A stretch of DNA of 64,000 nt from Paragorgia papillata (lineage: Eukaryota > Cnidaria > Anthozoa > Scleralcyonacea > Coralliidae). The stretch's first letter is position 1, and every line of letters starts with the position of its first letter. A program made the translations under genes and the position numbers. Under the pieces are notes generated by a model. That model did no database searches. It was not told the DNA's origin and was given only the letters and a program-made list of their open reading frames with translations. Below are positions 1 through 12,169 of this stretch, in pieces. The DNA lies in contig JAWNZC010000222.1 in assembly GCA_035771165.1 (NCBI GenBank), forward strand, positions 1,263,501 through 1,327,500, read 5' to 3'.

Positions 1-945
1 AATAAACTACTTAGCTAGAAGACAGTTTATGTCACTGACATAACTAGCATGCGTGAATTAAAGATACTAGTTTCAGATATAAAGACAAAGGAAATAGATC
101 ATTTCCCCAGGGGAAGGGGGGAGCTAGGAAAGGTTAGAACAGCTGTGATGTTTTCTTCTGTATATACATGTATAAACGAATATTGTTTCTGTGGGTGCAG
201 ATGTCTGGTGACATATATAAAATTCAGCTAGCTACCCTAATAAGTACATGCAGTAAATGTCAAACTTGGTTGACTAATTCAATATCATAATTTTATGTCT
301 CGTTTAAACCTAAAGGATCAGTTTTCTTCTAACTGCTGTAACTCTGGTGTGTTTTGTACACAAAAACATTGTTTGAAAAATCCACATGAAATATATGCTT
401 CCTTGGCACTGGAAAACCATAACAGTTTTTGTGGCCAAGAGATAAAATATATTAGACATGGCTTGAAAACCATTCAGACAAACTTTGAGGCTGATTCAGT
501 GAACTCTGATCAAGGTTGACCTCCCGCAGCAAACACAAGCCCACTCACAGACACAATACTAATTATTGAATATTTAAAATCAAGCTATGTTTTGATAATG
601 GCTAGACATTGAAATATGCAATGATAACAAGCCATAATGACCAGGGAGTTAACGTCTGACTCTGATCAGAATCAACCCATAACAAGGCCTGGTGCTGAAA
701 GCTTTTATGAAAACAATATTGATTATTTTTGTCTGAAGAGGATATATTTATATTTCTTAAAGCAGATATACAGAGGGAATTTCCTAAATATGACTCAGCA
801 TATAGGTACTGACAATGTGTTCCTGTTTGAATATGTTCCTTAATTCATATTTTGCTTCAAGTACATGTACATGCATTATTATATGTCTTGGTCAATTTTG
901 TTGTTATTAATGTTAAAAATATTCCATAGTATCTCAAAGCTATAT
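1..945. other. AT-rich intergenic sequence, no gene seen
   Basis: Only short open frames without recognisable domains occur here. Base use is AT-rich and unstructured. It ends in a (TA)n run at about 946-965 that abuts the minisatellite. Confidence 0.5.
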
Positions 946-967
946 AATATATATATATATATATACA

Positions 968-1712
968 GTCAAACCTCCCTTTGTGGACACCTCTCGTATG
1001 TGGACACCTCCCATAAGTGGACACCTCTCGTAAGTGGACACCTCCCATAAGTGGACACCTCCCGTAAGTGGACACCTCCCGTAAGTGGACACCTCCCTTT
1101 GTGGACACCTCTTGTAAGTGGACACCTCCCATAAGTGGACACCTCTCGTAAGTGGACACCTCCTGTAAGTGGACACCTCCCTTTGTGGACACCTCTCGTA
1201 AGAGGACACCTCTCGTAAGCGGACACCTCCCTTTGTGGACACCTCCCGTAAGTGGACACCTCCTGTAAGTGGACACCTCTCGTAAGTGGACACCTCCTGT
1301 AAGTGGACACCTCTCGTAAGTGGACACCTCCCATAAGTGGACACCTCCTGTAAGTGGACACCTCCCGTAAGTGGACACCTCCTGTAAGTGGACACCTCCC
1401 TTTGTGGACCCCTCTCATAAGTGGACACCTCTCGTAAGTGGACACCTCCTGTAAGTGGACACCTCTTGTAAGTGGACACCTCCCGTAAGTGGACACCTCC
1501 TGTAAGTGGACACCTCCTGTAAGTGGACACCTCCCTTTGTGGACACCTCTCGTAAGTGGACACCTCTCATAAGTGGACACCTCTCGTAAGTGGACACCTC
1601 CTGTAAGTGGACAACTCGTGTAAGTGGACACCTCCCGTAAGTGGACACCTCCCGTAAGTGGACACCTCTCGTAAGCGGACACCTCACGTAAGTGGACACC
1701 TCTCACAAGGCA
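968..1712. repeat. 17-bp minisatellite (GTGGACACCTCYCGTAA)n
   Basis: About 44 tandem copies of a 17-bp unit with consensus GTGGACACCTCYCGTAA. A 16-bp variant (GTGGACACCTCCCTTT) is interspersed. Variation is concentrated at the CYY position after CACCT. The open frames on the minus strand across the array (VSTYGRCPLTGGVHLRE-like peptides) appear in all three frames, which marks them as by-products of the repeat and not a protein. Confidence 0.95.
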
Positions 1713-2174
1713 AGGCCTCTTGTGAAGGCAAAGCCAGTGATATTTTTTGTCCCACAAAATGTAAATTTAATTGCAAACGGAAGTACCGGTACTTAAAAAT
1801 CCTTCAATGTGTTGAAACAACTTCATATTAATTACTCAAAATACCTTAAATATCTTGTAATTTCCTGCACATAAGTGAAAACTAAACAAAAAATATTTAT
1901 GATATTGACAGAATTGTAGCGTTAAAACTATTATTCTTGCATGAGACGAATGTTAAATTCTTCAAGGAACAAACCCTGGGGTTCTTGCTCAACTGAAATT
2001 TTTAAATTTCATTTTCTACAGGTTGCTGATTGAATCTATCAATCAAAATTACAATGTTGTGTATCAATATTGCAAAGTTGCACACAAGAGAACATCTGGT
2101 TTGACTATAATTTTAAAGGTCAAGTACTGTGTATTGCATGGTGGCTGTGTGGTCCCTGGCAGTGTGTGAGAAGT
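1713..2174. other. Intergenic, nothing recognised
   Basis: AT-rich sequence with no domain-bearing open frame and no obvious repeat. Confidence 0.4.
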
Positions 2175-2358
2175 AATATTTATTTGCTAAGCTTTCAGCC
2201 TGTTGACTCATTAGCCTTCATCAGAGCAACCTAACAACAAGCTGTCGGCTAACATCATTAATATTTATGATAATAAATAATGTTAGCCAACAGCTTGTTG
2301 TTATATTGCTCTGATGAAGGCCTGGGTCAACAGGTCAAAAGCTTAGCAAATAAATATT
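2175..2358. repeat. Inverted-repeat (foldback/MITE-like) element
   Basis: Left arm AATATTTATTTGCTAAGCTT is mirrored by AAGCTTAGCAAATAAATATT at the right end. The pairing continues inward through the CTGATGAAGG-type motif and CAACAAGCTGT. The arms are about 85 bp and imperfect, around a short AT-rich centre. No coding capacity. Confidence 0.8.
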
Positions 2359-2382
2359 AAGCGTGGTGTTTCCACAAAACTT

Positions 2383-2644
2383 ACTGCCATTTGCAAGCCA
2401 CTGTTAGGCTTGCGATTATTTTCACATTTGTTTACATTTGAAAGTTGAAAGTTTCACCACAAGACATTGAGCATTTAAAAACAAACCAATCAACTTGCGG
2501 CATCATTTCAAAGAAACATGTCAAAATGACACTGCAAGTTGATTGATTTGTTTTTAAATGTTCAATGTTTTCTGGTGAAACACTGAAACTCATAAACAAA
2601 TGTGAAAATAATTGCAAGCCTAATGGTGGCTTGCAAATGGCAGT
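2383..2644. repeat. Inverted-repeat (foldback/MITE-like) element
   Basis: Begins ACTGCCATTTGCAAGCCA and ends TGGCTTGCAAATGGCAGT. The complementarity extends inward through ATTTTCACATTTGTTTA and the segment ATTTAAAAACAAACCAATCAA, to a loop near 2510. Arms are over 100 bp with small gaps. Non-coding. Confidence 0.8.
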
Positions 2645-2749
2645 ATTTTTAAAACTAATATTATGTAAACAAACTCTTGGTCATGAATGCGCAATTTGCA
2701 TTGTTAGACCGGCCAACCTCGATAAAAGTGTTTCAAAAATACCATTGAT

Positions 2750-3613
2750 GGCATTTTTTGTTACAAGCAGGCAACCATGCTAAACCGTATTGGATAGTGT
2801 ATACTTTGAAGGTGAGGGATGTTGGCAGCCGTAATTATTGATTTATATACTAAAATTTAGAGCTTTTTGATAGCACAATGTGATGGATGGGATATCTGTC
2901 AAGTGCTGCCTATTTACGTTTGTGTTTTATTTGAATTAGCTAAATTCAGAATGCTATCCAATCAGCGTGCCTCTAGTTTTGCTTAACCTAATTCGCATAA
3001 CTCACAATCATAAACAAACAAGAAATATGGCGTGAATGCTACAGGAAAGTCTCATAAAATACTTCGTTTTATTTTGGTAATTTGCCGATACCGCCATTTA
3101 TCTACTGTTATAAAGCTAAACTTTTGTCCTGTAGTATATTATTGCTCATAATATCCATAGACATTTTACTCACCGGTTCAACAGTACTATCTTGTGATAC
3201 ATGGAAGGCAACCGGCCTAATCATCTTGATCAATGTCTAAGCTACATTTCTATGCTGGTTGCCTGCTTGTAACAAAAAGTTTTCAGATTGTTCTGGCTGT
3301 TCTTCTAAGTGTTATATTTAGGCGAATTTTCACCATGTTTCTTGTTTGTTTATAATTGTGAGCCATGTGAATTAGAATAATCAGAACTTCAGGCATGCTG
3401 ATTGGATAGCATTCTGAATATTCTGAATTCAAATAATACACAAACGTAAATAGGCATCGCTTTACAGATATCCCATCCATCACATTGTGCTTTAAAAAAG
3501 CTCAAAATTTTAGTATATAAATCAATAATCACGACTGCCAACACCCCTCACCTTCAAAGTATACACTATCCGATATGATGTAGCATGGTTGCCTGTTTGT
3601 AACAAAAAATGCC
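2750..3613. mobile_element. Foldback transposon-like element with long terminal inverted repeats
   Basis: The first about 285 bases (from GGCATTTTTTGTTACAAGCA) are the reverse complement, at roughly 85-90 percent identity, of the last about 285 bases (to AACAAAAAATGCC). An extra internal copy of the terminal motif (GGTTGCCTGCTTGTAACAAA, near 3258-3280) lies in the about 300-bp middle part, suggesting one end was duplicated or a second element is nested there. No transposase is visible, so it is probably non-autonomous. Confidence 0.85.
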
Positions 3614-5133
3614 ATCAAAAGTAATAATTTGAAGCCTTGGCCAGCCCTCTATGTAGATCACCTGTAACACTTTGAGGCCTGGACCTCTCCCTGTGCTGAA
3701 TAAAATCGTCTGTGAAGACTTCAAAGTGTTAAAACAAAATGCCAAAGTGAGTACTGAATGTCTGATACAGACTTGATGTGTGTGTGTCAAATGAAAAGGA
3801 CAGTATTATTAAGAGTTATTTATTATTAGTTTCTGTTACAGAATTTTGCTTTCCACTTGACAAATTGAGAAACAATGGACACAGACTAGTTTCAGTGGTT
3901 TCCAATCCCAACCAAAAATGAATTCTAACCCTTATCTTACCCATAATCCTAACTTTATAAAAGCGAATATCCCCTCAAAACAATGTCTTCTGCTCGAGGA
4001 AGCAACCCTTATAATTTGAAATCAGCTCGAGCGAGACTCGAAATAAATGGTCTTACCGTATGTTTTTTCCTTCCATAGCAAAGACTTTTCATCCCAGTTT
4101 ACTTTAACAAGTCCAAACCTAGCAAAAAGCAGTTAATATTGCTTTATCTTCATCGGTATTCAAAAGCACGTGGAACGCCATCTTGGATATTTAAATTTCT
4201 CGGACATTCAGGCAAAGAGCGCGTGCAGGCTAAAACAAGGCCCTAAACACCCTGCGAGGGCAATTTATATTCAGTTTATATCATATTATCTATGCTTACG
4301 AAAGAAAAAGGAAAGTCTGAAATAAAGAATGTTTAGAGGTACAAGTAGGTACAAAGGTATGGAAAGTTTCAACATAAAAAACAATTCAAGAACTGTGAAA
4401 ATATCGTTCATATTTCTGACGAGAACGCAACGACAAACGTTTGAGTCCTTTCACGACTTCAAGTTTTAAAAGCGACTAAAAAATACATTTCTGTATCTAA
4501 AATACTTCTGATATGCTTACCTTGTAAACCCACTTGTTAAAAGAAGACGAAAGACAATATCAGCTGTCGAAATAAAATACAAGATATGCAGTCGCTCTTC
4601 CTCAAGCCAACGCTCTAAACGTTGAGAAAGAAAGCTCCGACAATAGAAAACTCTTTTCGCTGTTTTTTTAAAGTCAAAGTCGAGATTTTTCAGGGAATAT
4701 TTTTTCTTTTATTCAGCGAAGCAAAAATCCAAAACATTATTTTCAATCTTGAACGAAATTTTCCCGCTTCAGCAGCTGGTATGCTCACGTCATCAACACG
4801 AAACATGATTGGTCGCTTGAAGAGAATTTCTATTCTTAGTTTTTTTGCCTTTTATATTGTTCATGATTTGAAAGTGTTTTATCGCGGGTTTCGCCTTCTT
4901 TAGCAAAAACATTTCTTCCTACTTTACTTTTCAGTCCTAGAAACCTAGCAAAAACAAGTTAACTGGACATCACTTTTTCGTCAACAAACGGGACACGGCA
5001 GCACAAGGCAGCACTGCGAGAGGATAACCGGAAATTGAGGTCAGCGCTGTGAAATACTTTGTGGCATATCGTTATTAAGGTTTCGTTTTAAAAAGGCCCG
5101 GGTAAATTTGGTCTTTTAAATTAACGAGTCATC
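3614..5133. other. Intergenic, nothing recognised
   Basis: No conserved domain or tandem repeat was seen. The 93-codon open frame at 4622-4903 has no recognisable family and an AT-biased composition like its surroundings, so I do not call it a gene. Confidence 0.4.
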
Positions 5134-5300
5134 AGAGGGGGCCCATCTTGCCAGCGCGTGGGCACCAATGGCGGACTCGAAAGACGCGCGGGGGACTGTG
5201 GCAGGGGATTTAAAAAAAACACGATCGAGTGTGCCAGTCCCCCGCGCGTCTTTCGAGTCTGCCACAGTGTTCCCACGCGCTGCCAAGATGGGCTCCCTGT
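5134..5300. repeat. GC-rich imperfect inverted repeat
   Basis: Left arm AGAGGGGGCCCATCTTGCCA and right arm TGCCAAGATGGGCTCCCT are mirror copies. Inner parts pair through GACTCGAAAGACGCGCGGGG and CCCCGCGCGTCTTTCGAGTC. The loop lies at about 5200-5235. Local GC is much higher than the flanks, so the transcript could form a strong hairpin. Confidence 0.8.
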
Positions 5301-5582
5301 GGAGTCATCCGTCACAAGTGACGGGCGAATATTAGGACCGGACAAGAATTAAGGAGATTAAAATTGAACAGATTGGAATAGATTTTTAATTAGTCCCATT
5401 CGAGAGATGGTGAGTGAAAAGTAAAACATCTCTTCACGCGACAAAATTCGCCAGTGGAAAACCAGCTAAGAGGAGATTTGGACTGTTCGAACTGACACAC
5501 GGACATAACATATTCACTATTATTTTTAATGTAATTAGCAATAACTTACAAATCAGTATTTTTTCATATTTTCCATTTCTAT

Positions 5583-5727
5583 TTAGTATAAACCAACTAG
5601 TCAAGTATTACAAATGCTGGATCCCGATTGGTTGAGCGAAATTTTCAATGTAATTTAGGGCAGAAAACTTTCCCGAGGTTTCAGTTGTTTCTTGCAATAG
5701 TTTGATCAACTGGTTGGTTTATACTAA
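5583..5727. mobile_element. MITE-like element (TTAGTATAAACCAACTAGT family)
   Basis: Termini TTAGTATAAACCAACTAG and CTGGTTGGTTTATACTAA are inverted copies about 145 bp apart. The internal motif GGATCCCGATTGGTTGAG recurs, diverged and reversed, at 16800-16876 and 37930-38006 (CTCAGCCAATCAGAATGCC...), so this is a dispersed family. Confidence 0.7.
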
Positions 5728-6548
5728 CTTCGTTTATAAGTCGTCCTCAGTTCATAGACAAATGGTCTAACTGTTTATATATATATATTCTCCATTTAGA
5801 ACAGGTGGATAATTAATCTAAATAAAACTATTGTTACATGATATTAATATTTCAGAATATAAGATCTTTTATCTAGATTCTAAGTCGGGTTGAAGAACCA
5901 GGAATAATCATTGTCAATTCAGAGTGTTCATTCTATTCACACACAGTGTATTACTTGACTGCAGTCATATTAAGAAGCTTTGGCGACTGAATGTTAAATT
6001 CATCTTTAATATTTCACTCTTAAAGCTCCGTCATCACTTGCACGCCACTGCAGTTGAAACTGTTAATCGTTCATCTCAATTTTCAAAATAGCATCTTTCA
6101 CCAGCTTGGACATTCATTGTTGGTCTCGTCTCGTGTCTTGTCTGACGACTTCATCATTGTAAGATGATACTTGTTGATCTGCTGGTCCGGCTGGTTAATA
6201 GCAACACAGTAGCTTGCATTCAATAAACACCACATTTCAAGTCAGTTGCATTCTAGAACAAGGTAAAATTCTTGTATGAGTATCAAGGTTACGTCAGCAA
6301 CCAATCACAGCGCGTGATTTTCCCGGAAGTAACCCGTGCCATAAAATAAACGACATTAAAACATTTTCACTGCGCTTTAACGAAGAGAAACACTGTACCT
6401 TTAACTTTGTGGTTCAATAGAAAGAGAGGTTTTTGACGGAATTAATACCACACCATCCAAAGGAAGACGTAATCTTAATATCAAAAAATTATTAGTGATA
6501 ATTGATAAGTATAATAATTGATAAAAAATTAATACATGTAAAATTTTT
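5728..6548. other. Intergenic, nothing recognised
   Basis: AT-rich non-coding sequence with no domain-bearing frame. Confidence 0.4.
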
Positions 6549-6580
6549 GGGGGGGCAGGGGGGAGGGGGGGGGGCGGGGG
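6549..6580 (+). repeat. Poly-G tract
   Basis: About 32 bases almost purely G, interrupted by single C or A. It meets the G-quadruplex pattern of four runs of three or more G. Confidence 0.85.
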
Positions 6581-6830
6581 TTAGTAAATACTTCAGATAG
6601 ACGCCATTTTATTTTCAGTTGAACACTGCACTTGGCTCTAAACTCAATCCTATTAGTTTTCTGTTAACATTCAATAATACATTTTGATTATACTTACTTT
6701 CTGGTGCCATCAGACATGTCTAAAGCGGCCACAAAACCGCTTATGCCAGGGAACCTGACCTGCACCAGTACATTGGTACATTTCACTCTGCAGCGAATAA
6801 AGATATCACAATATTAGCTTGATAAGTATA

Positions 6831-7130
6831 GGTTAGTGACCGAAACCGAGGTCACTACGCTGGTTATTAACCCCGAGGGCCGCAGGCCCGAGGGTAATAA
6901 CCAGCGTAGTTACCGGGGTTAAGGTCACTAACCGACTTAGTTTATTCATGACACAGACGATATTTGTCGTTATTTAACAAAAAAAATGGTATTCTAGACG
7001 TAGTTTTAAAGCGATATAGTAGGTCATTTAATATGCAAAGTCAATAACCTATTTATTAACCGCGGCACATCAAAGATAATTTGTGCGTGAATAAACTAAT
7101 TAATAGTTAACTACTAATCTATTCTCTAGC
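6831..7130. repeat. Interspersed repeat with palindromic head
   Basis: 6831-6933 is a near-palindrome (GGTTAGTGAC...GGTCACTAACC around GGGCCGCAGGCCC). The adjoining 6938-7125 matches, in reverse complement, two separated pieces at about 51165-51209 and 54792-54912. The three pieces define one repeat family. The copy here is unbroken and shows what the split copy looked like before its insertion. Confidence 0.75.
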
Positions 7131-7650
7131 TATAATATTTAACCAGATATGTGTTACGAGCGCGAGAAAGAGATTGGACCGTGTTTGCTGCAGAACTTAA
7201 TATTGCACAAACAAAGTAAATATAAACCATTGCACCAACCTATAGCGCAATAAGTTATCGTTAACAATCAGTTGACATCCATGCATTGCGTACTTTCAAT
7301 AACAGTTCATATTTCAGCTCTGCGACTAACGTTGGAATTCTCAAATAATATCATTAGCTGTTTTGTCAGACTCATCTGCAATTTAAAGAAAATTTGAATG
7401 AATTAAGACGCTAACGAACAAATATTTAATTCCCTCTCTCGGATCTAAAATTACAGTATCTTTAATGCATTTTATCAGCAGTTTGACTCTAATGTACTTA
7501 CAACAAAAGCTTCTGCATTGGTCACCCATACAGCATACGACTAAGGACTCGAACACAGCTAACTCTATCAACAGCTTGTAGTCGATATTCTTGCACCAAT
7601 GGTCGCGGTATGAACATGCACCATCAGTTTAAACTAAGAGGTTGAAGAAC
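7131..7650. other. Intergenic, nothing recognised
   Basis: No recognisable coding or repeat structure. Confidence 0.35.
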
Positions 7651-8283
7651 AGCCAGTTGCACTCTAGGGTCATTAGACCAACAGTCTCATTTAGGAATCT
7701 GAACCGATTCTGGATTTCTGGATGACGTCGTAAAAGTTTCAGTGCATGGTGCATTGTCAGGTGAGGGAGTGTCAGTGTAGCAATTCAGCTGAGTTGCTGT
7801 AGAGACCACAACTCTGGTTAGCTCGTATTGATCCAGTCAGCAGCATGGTAAAGCTGAAATAAAGCAAGTCTGTTAGCTTCTGTAAAAAGTCTCGCGAGGT
7901 GGTCTCAGTCTGGCTAGGTATGGAAACAAGGCTGCTGGGAGAACGACGAACAGGCTTCATCATCAAGTTGTTACGGACAAAGCTCAGTAGAAGATACGTT
8001 GCCAGAGGGAACAGAGAAACATTGCCATCCTGAAGTGAAGGTCAACTGTGGTTCGTAATAACTTTCGTTTGTTCGCATGGACACCATCATTGTCTAAACT
8101 AGGGATGTCCAAGTATAGCCAGTTGCATTCTAGGCTCATCAGCGCCATTTGAAAGTCTCAAGATTCTGGATGTGTTTCATCGTGTGGGTAGTTCCACGAG
8201 AGAGCAGAGAAATTGAATTGAAGTACACCAAATTTCGACTGCCATAGACGTTTCAGTACATGGTGCACTGCCAAGGGACAGCT
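7651..8283 (+). repeat. Diverged direct duplication
   Basis: AGCCAGTTGCACTCTAGG at 7651 and AGCCAGTTGCATTCTAGG at 8117 start two related stretches. Both later contain GATTCTGGAT and GTTTCAGTRCATGGTGCAYTG. The second copy is longer, with an interior insertion. The start motif also appears as a short fragment near 6241. No protein is recognised between them. Confidence 0.55.
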
Positions 8284-8341
8284 CCCAGTTTTAAAGACAT
8301 TCCAGTACAAATATATTAGTTAATTGTAAAAGCCATATTTT

Positions 8342-8420
8342 TTTTATCCAATAAGCACTAATATTTTTTCTTTATTTTTTGTATTTATCTTTTGTATTTA
8401 TATTTTTTGTATTTATATTT

Positions 8421-8451
<31 letters not shown>

Positions 8452-8580
8452 GTATTTTTTTAGTATTTTTTTGTTTTCTCTTTAGTCACCACACATTCTT
8501 TTTTTTTTCTTCTTTTTTTTCTCTTTTTTTGGGGTTATTTTCTTTTCCTAGTGCTTTTCTTAAAACATATTCCTACTCAT
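8342..8580. repeat. T-rich low-complexity tract
   Basis: Long runs of T with TATTT interruptions on the plus strand. The phenylalanine-rich open frame across it is an artefact of composition. Confidence 0.85.
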
Positions 8581-9157
8581 TTACAACATGAAGACATTTA
8601 CACGAAGTCTTATTTCCACACGACACCAGAAAATGTTCTATTCCAGTTATCAAACGCGTATCATTGTTCGAGTACAAAAAGCAACCAGGTTTGGTTTTCA
8701 CAGTAAACAAAGAACTTTCTGTTTAGAATAATGCAACGCAATTTCATTTTATTTTCACAAACACAAGTAGACGGTCATTTGATGCTGCATGGAAATGCCG
8801 GAATAATAAAATATGGTTTACAATTAAAAAACTTCAATTTCTGGCACTATTAACTGTATAGAACTTCATTTGGTGTCGTGTAACATTGGTAGTGGCTTTC
8901 TTACATGCATTTCTCTCGCACATGCAATGCAATATTCTTTTAATATCGACGTTCATTGCGTGCGAGAAACTTGCAAGATCAACCGTATATTGCTAGCAAC
9001 ATGCTTTCGACAACAAAACTGTTGTATCGAAGACTGCAGTACTGCTTCCATGTGGTACGTTTAAAACTACATAATATAAGACTAGCTATTTTTTCTTTTT
9101 TTTAATTTTTTAAATCTTTTTTCTAACTGTCGCCTGTGACACTATTCTTAAACTTAC
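8581..9157. other. Intergenic, nothing recognised
   Basis: No supported gene. A 64-codon frame at 8870-9064 has no recognisable family. Confidence 0.35.
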
Positions 9158-11060
9158 AACTTTGGCATTTCAATACCTCAATGATTAAAATGTGCATTAC
9201 TAGATGATGGTGAAATATGTAACCTTCGCGTACCAACCGATTTCCAGTGGCTGGGCTCAATGGTTATAGCAAGTTACTGGATAGTGAGAAGATTACAGAT
9301 TGTTTAATGTGTGACCTTCACTTAACGACTTTCGGATGATGGTGAACAGAAGATTACAGATGGTGAAATATGTAACCTTCGCCTACCATATGATTTTCAG
9401 TGGCTCAGTGGTTAGAGCATGCATTACTGGATAATGCATGGTAAAGAAAAGATTACAGATTGTTTAATGTGTGACCTTCGCTTACCGACTTCCGGATGAT
9501 GATGGGCAGAAGATTACAGATGGTGAAATATGCAACCTTCGCGTACCATATGAATATGATTTTCAGTAGATCAATGAATTAAAGTGTTGAAAGACAAAAC
9601 TTTTGTTTGGTTCCGTTTAAAAAGACAAAACTTTTGTTTGGTTCCGTTTAAAAAGACAAACCTTTTTGTTTGCTTCCGTTTAAAACGTTTTTATGTTTGC
9701 ATCACATGTTTGAGTGGAAAACCAGCAAACATTTGAAAGTTCCTTTTGGCATTTCAGTAGCTCAATGGTTAGAGCATGCATTACTGGATGATGGTGGACA
9801 GAAGATTACAGATGGTGAAATATGTAACCTTCGCCTACCATATGATTTTCAGTGGCTCAATGGTTAGAGCATGTTACTGGATAATGGTAATGAGAAGATT
9901 ACAGATTGTTTAATGTGCGACCTTCACTTACCGACTTTCGGATGATGGTGAACAGAAGATTACAGATGGTGAAATATGCAACCTTCGCGTACCATGTGAT
10001 TTTCAGTAGATCAATGAGTTAAATAGTTGAAAGACAAAACCTTTTTGTTTGGTTCCGTTTAAAACGTGTTTATGTTTGCATCACATCTTTGAGTGGAAAA
10101 CCAGCAAACATTTGAAAGTTCGTTTTGGCATTTCAGTAGCTCAATGCATTACTGGATGATGGTGGACAGAAGATTACAGATGGTGAAATATGTAACCTTC
10201 GCCTACCATATGATTTTCAGTGGCTCAATGGTTAGAGCATGTTACTGGATAATGGTAATGAGAAGATTACAGATTGTTTAATGTGCGACCTTCACTTACC
10301 GACTTTCGGATGATGGTGAACAGAAGATTACAGATGGTGAAATATGCAACTTTCGCGTACCATGTGATTTTCAGTAGATCAATGAGTTAAATAGTTGAAA
10401 GACAAAACCTTTTTGTTTGGTTCCGTTTAAAACGTGTTTATGTTTGCATCACATCTTTGAGTGGAAAACCAGCAAACATTTGAAAGTTCCTTTTGGCATT
10501 TCAGTAGCTCAATGGTTAGAGCATGCATTACTGGATGATGGTGGACAGAAGATTACAGATGGTGAAATATGTAACCTTCGCCTACCATATGATTTTCAGT
10601 GGCTCAATGGTTAGAGCATGTTACTGGATAATGGTAATGAGAAGATTACAGATTGTTTAATGTGGGACCTTCACTTACCGACTTTCGGATGATGGTGAAC
10701 AGAAGATTACAGATGGTGAAATATGCAACCTTCGCGTACCATGTGATTTTCAGTAGATCAATGAGTTAAATAGTTGAAAGACAAAACCTTTTTGTTTGGT
10801 TCCGTTTAAAACGTGTTTATGTTTGCATCACATCTTTGAGTGGAAAACCAGCAAACATTTGAAAGTTCCTTTTGGCATTTCAGTAGCTCAATGGTTAGAG
10901 CATGCATTACTGGATGATGGTGGACAGAAGATTACAGATGGTGAAATATGTAACCTTCGCCTACCAACCGATTTTCAGCAGTTCAATGGTTAGAGCATGT
11001 TACTGGATGGTGAGAAGATTACAGATCGTTTAATGTGTAACCTTACCGTAGCAACCGATT
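9158..11060 (+). repeat. 379-bp tandem repeat with tRNA A-box-like motifs
   Basis: Equivalent points (ATTTCAGTAGCTCAATGG) fall at 9751, 10130, 10498 and 10877, giving a 379-bp period; the 368-bp copy lacks an 11-base piece of the A-box-like segment. Degenerate partial units flank the array. Each unit holds one or two copies of GTAGCTCAATGGTTAGAGCA, whose GCTC/GAGC arms and GGTTA loop match a tRNA D-arm/pol III A box. No convincing B box (GGTTCGANTCC) follows. The 65-codon frames recurring once per unit are repeat-derived. Confidence 0.9.
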
Positions 11061-11486
11061 TTGAAAATGCTAAAACGTGGCGGATTATTTCAGTTCAACA
11101 TATTTACCATATTTACCAGTAACTAGGCATTGACATCAAAAGCTTCTCGTAAAACAAACCATTGACGAAACTGCAAGGAAGACTGATGCGAAACATTTTG
11201 CATATATACCAGGACCTATATAGAATAATCAACTTCAAAAAAGAATATTAACTGATACTTTCACATCTAAATATTTACTTTTAGGTTATTGACTGAATCC
11301 AAGTGTCTGGATCATGTCATAGTGATGGCTTTACCAGTGGCCGAAGCAGCGAATGTGAACGTGCTTGCCAGTGACGGAAAGAGAAAACAATTTTGATCTA
11401 GTAACCATGTTTGCACCCGATGTCTCGTAGACACGATTGCCATAGGTAAACCACATCACAACAATATAACTGTAGATGCACAGGTA
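11061..11486. other. Intergenic, nothing recognised
   Basis: Unstructured sequence between the 379-bp array and the MITE; no gene supported. Confidence 0.35.
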
Positions 11487-11685
11487 CACTGCAAATCCCC
11501 AAAAACTTGTTTTAAGAAAAAAATACTTGTTTTAAGATTTTCTTGTCCCGTTTGCAAGATAATAATCTTACTGCGGTTTCTTGACAAGATATTTTGTCTT
11601 AAAACAAGATTAAATATCTTAAAACAAGAAATAAAATCTCAAAACAAGAAAAATTATCTTGACAAGAATTGGAGGTTTTGCAGTG
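11487..11685. mobile_element. MITE with CACTGCAAAW termini and TA target duplication
   Basis: Starts CACTGCAAATCCCCAAAAA and ends TTGGAGGTTTTGCAGTG; both ends are flanked by TA (11485-11486 and 11686-11687). The 199-bp body is built from AACAAG/CTTGTT motifs in both directions. The TA duplication and lack of coding suggest a Tc1/mariner-type non-autonomous element. Confidence 0.85.
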
Positions 11686-12169
11686 TACACCTTGAAGCTG
11701 ACTTGTTAATGACAATAAAAAAAAACCCCAGAAGAGCGACAAACTGGTGAAGACGTGAAGTGTTAGCCTTGTATAGTCGTAAAATACGTCGTATCACAAC
11801 GTTGAAAGCTCAAACAAAACAAAATCTACAGATTTTATTTCGAGCCTTGAAACTGAAGAAAGAGCCTTTAAAACTATCTTCCCCCCAGGTAAACAATGTT
11901 GTCAGTGATCTATAAGAAAATGGGCAGCAATCTACCTGATGCAGGAAAGAGAAACTATTTTACAGCTTGCAACCACCCGTGTGTCTTTTGTCAACATCAT
12001 GAATGGCCAGTGAGGAAAAATTCCTCATTACTGAGGAAAACATCAGATACCAAGAGGATACATTCGCTGGTTTACACCCGGACCTCCCAGTTCGTCTGCA
12101 TCGTAAGCTTGCCCTCCTGGATCTCATATGCATTGACATTACATTAATTATTTAGACAATGACTTGTCA

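Noticed and set aside
857..1757. Overlapping minus-strand frames of 94-262 codons over the 17-bp minisatellite
   Set aside because: All three phases are open with the same repeated peptide words; a by-product of tandem repetition.
9751..10980. tRNA genes
   Set aside because: D-arm-like segments are present but there is no acceptor stem pairing, proper anticodon arm or B box.
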